Assembly: GCA_002682825.1 (NCBI GenBank)
Contig: NOKP01000020.1
Location: 186,001 to 250,000 of the forward strand
DNA length: 64,000 nucleotides
From: Neonectria sp. B-13
Taxonomy: Eukaryota > Ascomycota > Sordariomycetes > Hypocreales > Nectriaceae
Direction of reading: 5' to 3'
Positions 1 to 9,666 of this stretch are shown here, piece by piece. Position 1 is the first letter of the stretch. Every line of letters starts with the position of its first letter. The notes under the pieces are model-generated. The model made no database searches. It worked only from the letters and a program-made list of their open reading frames with translations, and was not told the DNA's origin. The position numbers were made by a program, and so were the translations under genes.

Positions 1-609
1 TTCGTCCCCTCTGAATATGGAATCGACACTTCAGACCGCTCTGCACTGGAGCTTATCCCATTCCTAGCCGACAAGATCGAGACTGTCGACTACCTTAAGG
101 AAAAACAAGACAAGATTTCATGGATCGCAGTCGTCTCGGGATCAATGTTTGACTGGGGTTTGAATATCCCTGGCTTTGGAGGCTGGAATGTGCCCGCCCG
201 CACTGTCACGATCCTCGACGGTGGAGAAATTCCCTATGAGGCGACGAATCTTGATCAAGTTGGCCGGGCTATAGCAAAAAGCCTTAAGCAACCAGAGCTT
301 ACAAAGAACCATTATGTCTATGTGAACAGTTTCACTGTAACACAGAATGAGGTTCTAGGGGCTCTCGAAAGAGCAACGAATGAGAGGTTTACAGTGTCGA
401 AAGGTACTGTTGAAGGATTATGGCAGGACGGAGCTAAGCAACTGGAGGAAGGACAACCACTAGGCGTAATAGCTATGATTGCTGGCGCTGTCTATGGCAA
501 AGGAGGATTAGGGAACTTCTCGGTTACGAAAGGGTTATGGAATGAGAAGCTAGGCTTGCCGCAGGAGGATTTGGATGAATTTCTGAGAAATTATGTGGCA
601 GGCCTGTAA
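1..609 (+). CDS. NmrA/isoflavone-reductase-like NAD(P)-binding protein, 3' part
   Basis: The reading frame is open from base 1 to the TAA at 607-609, so the start and the N-terminal Rossmann motif lie outside the window. The first visible residues, FVPSEYGID, match the conserved segment after the nucleotide-binding half of fungal NmrA-like/PCBER-type reductases, and the substrate-side half follows (about 202 residues seen). Family members bind NAD(P)H and either reduce small molecules or sense redox state; nothing here fixes the substrate. The frame is intact with no intron in the visible part, in contrast to the broken NmrA-like copy at 1983-2947. Family assignment is firm, function is inference. 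Confidence 0.85.
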   Translation, partial: FVPSEYGIDTSDRSALELIPFLADKIETVDYLKEKQDKISWIAVVSGSMFDWGLNIPGFGGWNVPARTVTILDGGEIPYEATNLDQVGRAIAKSLKQPELTKNHYVYVNSFTVTQNEVLGALERATNERFTVSKGTVEGLWQDGAKQLEEGQPLGVIAMIAGAVYGKGGLGNFSVTKGLWNEKLGLPQEDLDEFLRNYVAGL

Positions 610-891
610 TATCCAATTACTATAGATTGGATTTATTCTTTTCTCATAGAGCCAGCCCGACGTGAGAACGTTTGAAGTTGATTTGTTTACGTGACGGTTG
701 CCAAAATACAAGATTGGGAGCCATAATAAAATATACCTCATACCTGACAACAATAAGCTGATAAATACGATAATTCTCGAACCGGGAAATCACTGCACCC
801 TTTCTTTCCTCCCAGCTAGCTTCCAGAATTGTTTGACTGCTGCATTCCGCAGGTATAGCGGTCGCCAGTATCCCCTAAACCGACTGGCTGT

Positions 892-1290
892 GATGGATCG
901 CTTCACATCTTCAACACTTTCCTCCCGTGTGGAAGATCTTTTAAAACAACACCATGTGCCTGGCCTGGCAATATTAGTTGTGCAAAACCGACACGAAACT
1001 TTCAGCTGGATATGGGCTGGCATCAATTGATCCGCTAGAGCAATGCACGCCTGACACGCTTTTTGATATTGGATCTGCTTCCAAATCCTTGACAGCTGCG
1101 TCTGTCGGCTTGCTGCTGGATGACGATAAAAGATTATCCAGAGGTTCAATGTGGGTCGACCATGTCTAACCTGCTGGGAGACGACTTCGTAATGTCACAA
1201 TATGGCTATACTGAAGGCGTCATTATTGACAAGATCCATAGGACGGGCCTGGCTCCGTGGCGGGTACATTGCTCGCTACAACGTCCTGAT
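892..1290 (+). pseudogene. Truncated, frameshifted beta-lactamase-like serine hydrolase
   Basis: Three overlapping frames carry consecutive pieces of a fungal beta-lactamase/penicillin-binding-type hydrolase. The first piece starts with MDRFTSSTLSSRVEDLL and leads to HHVPGLAILVVQN. After a one-base shift near 990 comes LSAGYGLASIDPLEQ, then TLFDIGSASKSLTAASVGLL, which holds the SxxK nucleophile motif (SASK). After a second shift near 1130 comes DYPEVQ, then SNLLGDDFVMSQYGYTEGV and a remnant of the usual SHRTG segment. Homology stops near 1290; the Tyr-containing motif and the C-terminal half are missing. Two shifts plus truncation mean it cannot make the enzyme. Family call rests on motif order seen in the sequence. 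Confidence 0.7.
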
Positions 1291-1321
1291 CTACCCCATA
1301 CCCGTAGGTTAGACGCGACCG

Positions 1322-1750
1322 TCACAATCTAGGTCGTGACACTACCCCCTCTGGGCCGACATCGACAGCGCGTTGACAATACGGCCCATGACCGCAGTCG
1401 CTGCATCTCTTCTGCACCGATCCGTCACTTTCATCTCCGTCTTGGTCATACTCTTTGTAATATTCATCGGCCTTCTGATCGTCAACTAATGCAACCGCAA
1501 ACAAGAGTTCGTTTGTATCTGCATCGTATTCTTGAACCAAGACAATGTTGCTGACTGGTTTGTTATAGATGGTGAATGTGTTGCTGGTTTCTCCGTCGAT
1601 TTTCGTTCTTACTTCCTCGAGGGCATCCCGGCCGACCATGAATTCAGGGTGCTCTGCAAGAAAGTTCTCGGTGTTGGTTTTGCTTGTCTTGCCGCCTTGA
1701 CAGTTCAAGGCTAGGACTAACAGGAGGTTGAGGCTGTAAGGGAAGCGCAT
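1322..1750 (-). CDS. Small secreted protein, unknown function
   Basis: A 142-residue protein beginning MRFPYSLNLLLVLALNCQGG, a typical signal peptide with a hydrophobic core at about residues 5-16. The mature part is acidic (DADTNE, KEYDQDGDESDG) and ends in a short Cys-containing tail (RCSDCGHGPYCQ) followed by a basic end. In-frame Met codons exist further upstream, but only the start at 1750 puts a signal peptide at the N-terminus. The Cys pattern CxxC-x5-C is too short to assign a fold. Neighbours on both sides are pseudogenes. A downstream intron that extends the Cys-rich tail cannot be excluded. I do not recognise a family. Confidence 0.55.
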   Translation of the reverse strand: MRFPYSLNLLLVLALNCQGGKTSKTNTENFLAEHPEFMVGRDALEEVRTKIDGETSNTFTIYNKPVSNIVLVQEYDADTNELLFAVALVDDQKADEYYKEYDQDGDESDGSVQKRCSDCGHGPYCQRAVDVGPEGVVSRPRL

Positions 1751-1982
1751 GCTGGTAGTATGATGATGATGAAGGCGCGTAGCGCCAAGGGATATGCTGA
1801 GACTGAAGATAAAACTGTGATGCACGGTGCATAGATCAATCAAGGACGTAGAAGGTGACATACATTGTATACTTGCGAGAAGGGTCCTGCGTATCACGGG
1901 CACCTGGTCCACAGTCCAGGCGAGACCGAGGTCACCAATTACATGTGAAGCCATCGCATAATAGCGACTAACCCGGTGTTGG

Positions 1983-2947
1983 TCAAAAGTTCCATGAAAT
2001 CTTATGATTGCCCAGCGACAAAAGGTCCTGATTGGCCACCATCGACATTGGCCAAGATTCCAATGTTTGATGACCAGGATGAACCCTTTGGAAAGTTACA
2101 CGATCTGCCTTGTAGCCCTCATCCCTGAACCAGTCAACCATTACTCCGAGCTCCTTGACTCCCGCCTTCACGGCCTTGCCTAGCAAGCCAAATGTCGTTG
2201 GCGCTGGCTCCCCTGTAGCCTTTTTTGAAAGAGTCATTGAGTTGCGACGCCGTCAGTTCGTCGCTGACCAGACCAATTGCCTTTGTATTCCAAACATCTG
2301 GTGGCAAAAAAGCCTCTGCCCCAAAGAAGCCAGTCATTCGCCGAAACCCACTGTAGGGGCTTCTCTTTCAATGTATCCCGGAGTATGGTAAGGAGAACCT
2401 TACTTTCGAATCCAGGAGCCAGATTATCCATGAAAATCGTAGGGCGCAGGGTTGTCCAGCCCATTTGGTTCCCTCGTGTGGCATCACGAAGGTGAAGATC
2501 AATCTCATGCTTGGTCTTGAAATGCGGTACTGGCGTTGGGTTGACCCAATACCTCTCGTCACCTCCGCGCTCAACGCTGCTGTATACAAAGTGCTGAACG
2601 CCCGCTTTGATTGATTCGTCCACCAAGTTTTTGCCCTGTTGTATTTCGATGTCGAGAGTCATACTCTTATCCGTGGAAACGGCGGCTTAAACAGAATAAA
2701 CACTCCATAGTGGAACTCCTCCAGCCATGGTCTTTGCAGATTTGAAAAGAGTACGGATGGCATTCAGATCTCCTTCCACGAGCTTGATGGAGGAGGATTT
2801 AGCGGCGAGACGTTTGGCGAAGGCAGATCTTGCGTTGCGAGTGACGGCGAGGCGGAGAAAGTTTGATGGTTGTTTAGCAAGCAGCGAGTCAATGGCAGCG
2901 CCTCCCTGTTCGCCAGTAGCTCCTGTGATGAGAAGAGCACGCGACAT
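1983..2947 (-). pseudogene. NmrA-like family gene with one nonsense codon and two frameshifts
   Basis: The start at 2947 gives MSRALLITGATGEQGGAAID, an NmrA-type GxxGxxG dinucleotide-binding N-terminus. At about 2688-2690 an in-frame TAA falls where related proteins usually have Gln (VYSV-stop-AAVS), and the same frame resumes with DIEIQQGKNLVDESIKAGV and HFVYSSVERGG. A frameshift near 2345 (SAND to GFFGAEAF) moves to a second frame. A further shift in a run of six A's near 2230 moves to a third, which continues KATGEPAPTTFGLLGKAV to the natural end region. Three independent lesions make this a pseudogene. The CAA-to-TAA type change would fit a C-to-T transition. It lies close to an apparently intact NmrA-like gene at the window edge. 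Confidence 0.8.
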
Positions 2948-3734
2948 ATCCGAAGCTCACACGTTGCGAAAGTGAGTGAATACTTTGGTAGACGGCAATG
3001 AAGAATGATTCACTGGCCCAAGCCACGATGCAGTAGGAGGATTTAATTACGATTACACCGAATCGTAGCTGTTAGATTTTCATGTAATACTTACTCGTAT
3101 GCCAGCTCAGCAGACTGTAAATTTCCGAGTCTGCCGATCCCGGACCTGGGAATGCAGGCACCGGGGAATGCCAAGACACCGAAAGGCCTGTACAGCCCTC
3201 CATAAATACTGTCTCCTGTCACCACCAGGAATATAAACTTTGACTCAGCTTGTCCGAGATGCCCGCGCGCGTGAAGCATGCCGCGCGGTAAAATGAGGCT
3301 AGCCGTAAATCGATTAATACCCCGAAGCTACGGGCCCAATATGTCTGCTTTCGGAAAGCGTTCGCCGAGACGTGATGTACCTTCTATTCGACCCTGGTTT
3401 TGTAGTCCAAGCCCAATCCGACCACTAACCCCCGAAAATCGCCCCGGTAGGTTGATTGCCTTATGCGCGATTTCATCAGCATTTATCAGCTTAACCTCTG
3501 AGTTCAGTTGATATCCAGAGGCGATTGTAGTCACAACGACCGGTTTGGATGTTCAGTCAAAAGTATATGAGAAGCAGATCAACACCCTTACTATATCAAC
3601 ACTCAAGAAGGCCATCACCCTTACTACCTGAATCATATTTCTACGGCATTGTGTAATCTTCAAGCTACTTCTGTTATTCGGAGAGCCCTCCGAGTAGAAT
3701 AAGCGCCCACAATCAACAACCGAAACCCTCAACC
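2948..3734. other. Intergenic, promoter side of pirin
   Basis: Two short open frames on the minus strand (3091-3279, 3328-3534) have no recognisable motif. I see no supported gene. It contains the upstream region of the pirin gene. Confidence 0.5.
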
Positions 3735-4649
3735 ATGCCTGAATTGAGAGCAATCAGCAAGATCTTTACGGCCCTCGAACAAGCCGAGGGCGCTGGCGCT
3801 AGAGTTCGGCGCTCTATTGGCAGCACACACCAGCGCAATTTCTCGCCATTCCTCATGCTCGACCACATGAACGGAAGTAATGGCGCAGGCTTCCCGGACC
3901 ATCCCCATCGAGGACAAGAGACAGTGTCATACATTCTCAAAGGATCCGTCGAGCACGAAGACTTTGCTGGGAACAAGGGCATTCTTCATGCTGGCGACTT
4001 GCAATTCATGACCGCAGGAAGAGGCATTATACATTCTGAGCAGCCGTTACCTGATCCTGACGGAAAGCCAGGGGCTGGTTTTCAGCTGTGGGTTGACCTC
4101 CCGAAGCATCTGAAGATGTGTGAGCCCAGATATCGAGATTTGAGAGCCGAAGAGATCCCACACGCACATCTCGATAACGGCAAGGTGCTTGTAAAGGTTA
4201 TCTCAGGCATATCCGGTAACATTGATGGCGTCAAAGACTTAGCATACACGCCTGTGTGGTATCTAGATGTTGAAATCCAACCCGGCGGCGGGCTGGTTCA
4301 GCCTCTGCCCCAAGGCTGGAATGCGTTCTCTTACGTCTTTGAAGGCTCTGCCGACTTTGTGTCTCAAACCGGCGTCTTGACGAAGGTTGAGCAGTACGGC
4401 ACGGTTATATATAAAACCGGAGGAGATTCCATTGGTATCCGGGTCGTTGAGAATGCAGCTCGCAGCGCTCGTCTCCTCATTATCGCCGGTCAGATCTTGG
4501 ACCAGCCGATTGTTCAACATGGACCTTTTGTATCGACTAGCGCTGAAGGAATCCGGCAAGCTTTTGAAGACTTCTACGGTAGCAAAAACGGTTTTGAGAG
4601 GGCGAAGGGATGGCAGAGTGAAAATATGAGGCGCAGAATGAGTATTTAG
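3735..4649 (+). CDS. Pirin family protein
   Basis: A single-exon gene of 304 residues; human pirin is 290. The N-terminal cupin domain carries the metal ligands in the expected places: His56 and His58 in the motif FPDHPHRGQETVSY, then His100 and Glu102 in GRGIIHSEQP. The C-terminal domain (about 170-300) contains the second, degenerate cupin. Pirins are Fe-binding nuclear or cytosolic proteins; some act as quercetin 2,3-dioxygenases, others as redox-sensing co-regulators, and the sequence does not say which. The start Met is the first in frame, with ACC at -3. An AATAAA lies 80 nt past the stop. No lesions are seen. Confidence 0.95.
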   Translation: MPELRAISKIFTALEQAEGAGARVRRSIGSTHQRNFSPFLMLDHMNGSNGAGFPDHPHRGQETVSYILKGSVEHEDFAGNKGILHAGDLQFMTAGRGIIHSEQPLPDPDGKPGAGFQLWVDLPKHLKMCEPRYRDLRAEEIPHAHLDNGKVLVKVISGISGNIDGVKDLAYTPVWYLDVEIQPGGGLVQPLPQGWNAFSYVFEGSADFVSQTGVLTKVEQYGTVIYKTGGDSIGIRVVENAARSARLLIIAGQILDQPIVQHGPFVSTSAEGIRQAFEDFYGSKNGFERAKGWQSENMRRRMSI

Positions 4650-4729
4650 GGCGCAATACCTGCCTGGGACTTTCGGTTTGGACATTAATACTAGAGGGTC
4701 TGGGGGAAGACCAGTAGATTCAACACATA

Positions 4730-4735
4730 AATAAA
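4730..4735 (+). terminator. AATAAA polyadenylation-type signal after pirin
   Basis: AATAAA about 80 nt downstream of the pirin stop codon. Fungal poly(A) signals are loose, so this is only suggestive. Confidence 0.35.
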
Positions 4736-6278
4736 TGCATTATCTTATGTTTTCACACAATGTACGTTGTTGCCACCTGCAAGTTGTTGCCGCCTGCGGA
4801 TTGACTACTCTCATAGCTCACAACGGCCAGGACGATGATGTTGCCAATGCTTCCAAGGCTGGATTTCACAAAGAACTGCAAGATCTCAAAAGGACGAATC
4901 AATTTTGCACAGGTGGAGAAGAGCAACGTTATCAAAACTTATGCCAAGGACGGAGAAAGCATATGGCGGTAGTTTGGCACGTATTCGCATCGAGAGAGGA
5001 ACGTTTTGGTGTCAAACTCAACCACAGAAGGAAATAAACACTTTGGTCGGCGGGTGCCCGCGAAGTAACGGAAAGATCTAACAGTAAATGATTTTGGAGG
5101 ATCAGATACATGCATGGATCTCGCACTAAGTGGTGGCTTGTTTGTTGTCTCAGGGGTATTTGTCTGCGAAGCAGGTCAGCTTCGTGCCCACACTGTCTCA
5201 ACATCAACCTGGCTAAGGATCGGTCTCAATCCCCTTCTGTTGCACGCTGCACATGAGCGCAATTCTCTTGCCTGCGCCCATACTCTCTTGGGTTTACCGC
5301 TCCGAAGATTACAGGATGTTCTCCAGCCGGCCTTCGCGCGCGCGCGGGTAATTACTAAGTTTTGCCAAAGCAATCGGCAATTCAGTTAATGGAACCAAGA
5401 GCTGCGTCAAACCGGGCAGCTGTCATGGTTTGTAAGCATTACACATCACTTGACTCCGGCAGCAGCGGATGGCTCTTGGTCGTCATTACCGATATCGTTA
5501 TGGCACGATGTTTGATATAAGAGTCTAGCATATACTGCGATGATCAATTACAGCATTCTTGACATCTGTCTCCATAGACTCTTGCTTGAGTTTTATGACA
5601 AAAGTCATGCATTCTCCGGCCTTCAGTGTTGTGCTCTTAGCGGGCGCCTTAGGAACATGTGGGACATCCACTGCCGCGTCGAAGCTCTTAGCACAAGGCA
5701 TTAAGGCGCTCGGTGGTTTCTTGCAGCTTTTACAAGTATCTGGGGTATCCTATGTTAGCGGAGAGTAAGCATAACTTTTTGATTATCAGAGGTAGTTTTA
5801 GGGTTAGAGTTGGGACTGTATATTATAGGACTTTATGCAATTCTAAGTAGGCACTAAAAATAGGGAGAAAATTTTATAAAGACACAATAATACTAATATA
5901 TAAGGTAAAATAAATATTAATTAATAGAAATAAGTATAATAAATATAATTTTAGGATTTAATACTTAAATTAACTATATTTATATAAGAGTTTATTTAGC
6001 TACTCTTTTTATACAGTGTACTTTATCGAACAGTACTAAAACACAGTCCTAGACTTTATTTACCTTTTGCTAATAAAGCTCTGCTATATTTAAGTTCATT
6101 TTAAATTTAGGAGGAAGATTTTGATTGTGTTCGAGAGATTATCTGACCAAATTAAGTAGAGCTGCTGTGAGAGCATCCATGTCTTAAATAATACGATAGC
6201 CCATTTCAAATTCTGTTGCCATCTGATATAAAGGCCAACATTCTCAATCTCTAAAACCCCCATATCATCCCCTGTTTC
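4736..6278. other. Gene-free stretch with a CG-dinucleotide run and an AT-rich island
   Basis: No convincing gene. A short alternating CGCGCGCGCGCG run lies near 5335-5346. From about 5770 to 6120 the composition turns sharply AT-rich, with dense TAATA/TTTATA words, unlike the flanking sequence; this is listed separately. A 69-residue frame at 5559-5768 has no recognisable motif. Confidence 0.5.
5770..6120. repeat. AT-rich island, possible relic of a repeat mutated by RIP
   Basis: The stretch is dominated by A and T, with stop-dense words such as TAATATATAA and AATAAATATTAATTAATAG, and no open frame. Strong AT bias with sharp borders in ascomycete genomes often marks old transposon copies hit by repeat-induced point mutation. 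No transposase remnant or terminal repeat can be recognised, so the origin is inference. Confidence 0.4.
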
Positions 6279-8097
6279 CTAAGGAACCCAGGCACGGATG
6301 TCTCTTGCTTGTTGCTTAGCATTCAATCGCCGGTAGTAGAACATAAGACCGAAGCATAGTATCGCGGCCATTGCCGCAAATCCTGCGTTGACCCCATGAC
6401 CTAGGCGATACAGGGGACGATCTTGCGGTCGGTAAATCCAGACTCCAATAATCTGGCCAGGACCAGAAAACGCGACATTTATAGCTGTGGCTAATGACAT
6501 TGCAGTCGTATTCGTGATGTTGTCGCCAATCCATGCACAAAGGGCGGGCAACCCGCCAAACGCCCCAGAAGTGGCAATTATCAGCAGTGCATAGCGAACT
6601 CTGAAGTCCTCCCCTGGTAAAACAGCTGTTTATGGATTATGTTAGCCCAAATTATTATAGCAAGCTAAGGACTAATGTACCTAGGATGAGAAATGCGATT
6701 GCGCCGATAGCAAGGAAAATGCCGGCAACAAGGCCACGAGTCTTGTAGCGATCAGACACGAAAGCGGCAATTAGCGTGCATACATATGCAACTGCGTAAG
6801 GCGGGACAGTGAAAAGTTGGGCCCTTGCACCCTCAAAGCCTAACCCTTGCACAATCGTAGGTGCGAATAAAGACAAGGATGATATTAGGCAGCCCACGCC
6901 GGTATAAGTTAGGTAGTGAGCGTAGAGCCTGATGTCGAGTAGAGTGGATTTCGCATCCGCCCAGTTTAGCTTTTGTTTACTGTCTCGGTCAGAATCTCGT
7001 CGAATACTAGCACGGTAGTCATGTACGGACCTTGAAGACTCACTGCCCAGCCTCTTACTTTGAACACGTTGTTCTTCTTCGAGCAGCCAGCTAGCGTCCT
7101 CTGGGTAGCTAGGAAGAAAGAAAAAGACAAAGATTCCAACAACAACTGTGACCAAATTAGATTCGCCACACAAGACAATATGTGTTGCGGAAGGGAGAAC
7201 TTGCCGGAAGGTACGCCTTCTAATATGAACAGCCATCGCCAAGCCTCCAGGTTTGCAACTCCATTCATTCGTCCAACTCCATAAGCAAGACAGCTTGACA
7301 CAATTTTTAGTTCGACTACAACATCAAACGGATAAAAAAGACTTACCCGCCGAATGCTCCAGCCAACGTGGCACTGCCCAAGAATGCTGCAATGCGTAAG
7401 GCGCGCTCTTCAGGCTTGTACCAAAAGCTGAAGTAATAAATCATGCCTGGGAAAATACCAGCCTCACTTGCTCCAAGGAAGAAGCGCAATGCGCTCACTC
7501 CAGCTGCATTTGTTGTCCCTCCAATCGCGGTACAAAACACACCAAACGCAATGACAAGAAATCCCAGCCACCTAATACAAATTCCAGTAAGCTACTGAGT
7601 GTTAAACTGGTCATCGGGAATTTTCTTTTACCTTCTTGGCGTAAAAGCCTTCAGAGCCAAGTTGCTTGGAGCTTCAAAAACTGAGTACGCGACAAGGAAC
7701 AGCATGAGAGCAATCCTATACTGTCGCGTGCTCAAGTTGAGAGTCTGCATCAAGTCGTCGCCAGTGTCAGAGTTCAGGATCTTTGCGTTACCTGCCATCT
7801 TACGTTAGTAAATTCTTCTTGAATTGCGATTTGATTTGAGAGACACGCATGGCTTACCTATGTTAGATCTATCTAGATAGCATAGTAGGTAGACGACCGC
7901 CATGATGGGAAGAAGAAAGGTATCGATCTTGCGAACTAGTCTGTACATTTGGTAAGCCATGGATGAGCAAGCTGAAAAACATAAAATTATATGTACCTTT
8001 TTTCTATAATGCGTTCTTCATTTGTCAGTGCTTCCGCGAAGTTACTGCTGTTATCTTCGATCATCTCAACATCGAGAGACTGCTTTGGTTGGGTCAT
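6279..8097 (-). CDS. MFS permease, ACS (Dal5/Tna1-like anion:cation symporter) family
   Basis: Seven exons: 7997-8097, 7858-7940, 7632-7791, 7347-7571, 7205-7293, 6681-7145, 6279-6625; 489 residues. The protein starts MTQPKQSLDVEM and the first membrane block follows RLVRKID...LLPIMAVVYLL. ACS hallmarks are FLGASEAGIFPGMIYYFSFW with YKPEERALR, and GWRW-type WRWLFILEG before the central loop. The second half has six predicted helices and ends RDIRAWVP. Family members import carboxylates, vitamins or nitrogenous organic anions by proton symport at the plasma membrane. Intron 5 (7146-7204) has a GC donor (G|GCAAGT) in place of GT. Four CreA-type motifs lie 150-220 bp upstream, which suggests glucose repression. 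Exact substrate is unknown; adjacent dehydrogenases suggest an organic acid or alcohol. Confidence 0.88.
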
Positions 8098-8246
8098 TGT
8101 GTCCGAAGTAAATGTTTGAAAGATGTCTACTTTAGAGAACAATGTCGACTAAACTTTGCCTTATCTACTCCGAGAAGCCATAATGGATTTAGAGTCGTTT
8201 ATAAGAGGTTCATACTGGCCCATCGACCTACCGAAGAGGCTAAAAC

Positions 8247-8318
8247 GCGGGGAATCTGGGGAAAGCGGGGAGACAAGGATCCTTGCACACCTGAGCAAGA
8301 TTCCACGAGGTGCCGGGG
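8247..8318 (+). promoter_or_regulatory. Cluster of four CreA-type (SYGGRG) motifs upstream of the MFS permease
   Basis: GCGGGG at 8247-8252, CTGGGG at 8256-8261, GCGGGG at 8265-8270 and CCGGGG at 8313-8318 all fit SYGGRG, the consensus of the fungal carbon catabolite repressor CreA. They lie 150-221 bp upstream of the permease start. Three sites within 24 bp is denser than chance would usually give; paired sites are what functional CreA targets tend to show. Function is inference. Confidence 0.45.
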
Positions 8319-8847
8319 AGACTTGACGAACTCCGAGATGCCAGTCATTAAGGTTCTGAGCCAATGATGCGCACTACCGCAGGTTGAGCACCTCCGGTCT
8401 TCCAAGCGCACACCCCTATTTCGGGCAAAGGGAACTTCTAAACGGAGGAAGACACGTTTATTGAGTCATGTCTTGGTATCATGATCTGACTGATCGGCGG
8501 CCGGTTGATATCGGCTATTTTCAGCAACAAGCCTTGATGGAGAATAACATCTTGCTTCTGATAAAGCTTGTGAGAAGAATTGGTGTAGGTCGTTCGTCCT
8601 ATACAATCGAATATGTAGGTACAGTTGTCGTAGTTTGCTATAATATGGAGAAATTGTTACAACTCTTAGACAAGACGCGATATTCACGACTCCGTGATCA
8701 TTTTTAGGTCATAAATTTCTTTAACATCTACGCGGTATCTGCAATCAACAAACTCAATAGCCTTGATGTCTTGAGATTAAAATTCGTATATGTTGACGAC
8801 TAGCATTGTGTTTATCAACCACAGTAAACCTGGTTCTAGCCAAGAGT
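8319..8847. other. Intergenic between MFS permease and SDR
   Basis: No supported gene. It contains CGGAGG words in either orientation at 8391-8396 and 8443-8448, and becomes AT-rich toward the SDR 3' end at 8848. Confidence 0.45.
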
Positions 8848-9666
8848 TTATGTTCCAGTTGAGACTACCAGTCCTCCATCGACCACCAAGCTTTGACCGG
8901 TAATGTACTTGGCTGCATCGCTCGCGAGAAATGCCGCAGCGTTCGCGACGTCGAAGGCGTCTCCCATGCGACCCATTGGAACATTATGGCAGGTGATCTT
9001 CCGGAACATGTCCCTCTTCTTTGGGTCATCACTCTCCCCCAACTGTTCGACCAATGGCGTGAGCATCAACCCTGGAACAACACAGTTCAACCTCACGCCC
9101 TTAGCCGCTATCATAACCGCGGTGACCTGCGTAAAGTGTATAACTGCAGCCTTCGCACTATTGTAGGCTACTTGCGGCTTGCCCAGATAGCGCATGCCCG
9201 CGATGGATGCGTTGTTGACGACTGCCCCAGACCCTTGCTTCTCCATAATCGGTAAGACATGGTGGCAGCTGAGGTATACGCTTTTGAGATTCACTTCCAT
9301 CTGCCGGTCCCAGATGTCTTCCTGCAATGATACTGCATCTCCTGAGGCTGGAACTCCCACATTATTAACCAAAATGTCAATGCGTCCATGTTTTGCCATG
9401 CAAGCCTCAACGACTTTGGCCACGTCAATAGATGAGGTGACGTCGGCCACCATGACGTCGCATGAGGCTGGAAGCCGTGATTTGGTGTATTCTGCTGCTT
9501 CGAGCGAGATGTCGCATCCAAAGATGACGGCATTGTTTTGCGCCAAAACATACGCAATGGCAGCGCCATTACCCCATAAAGACTTGTTGGCGGTGGCGGT
9601 CTGTCCAATCCCCATGACGAGGGCGACTTTGCCAGACAGATCCGGGAAAACTGGGTGGTTCTCCAT
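8848..9666 (-). CDS. Short-chain dehydrogenase/reductase (classical SDR, 272 aa)
   Basis: Single exon. GKVALVMGIGQ opens the Rossmann fold, with the third Gly delayed to LWGNGAAIA: the usual TGxxxGxG is spread over a longer loop (residues 18-35). NNVG is at 101-104, Asn126 follows, and the catalytic Ser154 (NNASIAG), Tyr168 and Lys172 (AYNSAK) are all present. The end ITGQSLVVDGGLV is the standard SDR C-terminal motif. It should oxidise an alcohol or reduce a ketone with NAD(P)(H) in the cytosol. Upstream in-frame Met codons would add a 47-residue tail without homology, so the start at 9666 is preferred. It lies between the permease and the Zn2Cys6 regulator and is probably part of the same unit. 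Confidence 0.9.
   Translation of the reverse strand: MENHPVFPDLSGKVALVMGIGQTATANKSLWGNGAAIAYVLAQNNAVIFGCDISLEAAEYTKSRLPASCDVMVADVTSSIDVAKVVEACMAKHGRIDILVNNVGVPASGDAVSLQEDIWDRQMEVNLKSVYLSCHHVLPIMEKQGSGAVVNNASIAGMRYLGKPQVAYNSAKAAVIHFTQVTAVMIAAKGVRLNCVVPGLMLTPLVEQLGESDDPKKRDMFRKITCHNVPMGRMGDAFDVANAAAFLASDAAKYITGQSLVVDGGLVVSTGT

Noticed and set aside
3328..3534. 68-codon minus frame as the 5' exon of a gene
   Set aside because: No recognisable motif and no good splice continuation into the next open frame.
7963..8367. 134-codon plus-strand frame
   Set aside because: Covers the first exon of the permease on the other strand and its promoter; no motif and no conserved start.
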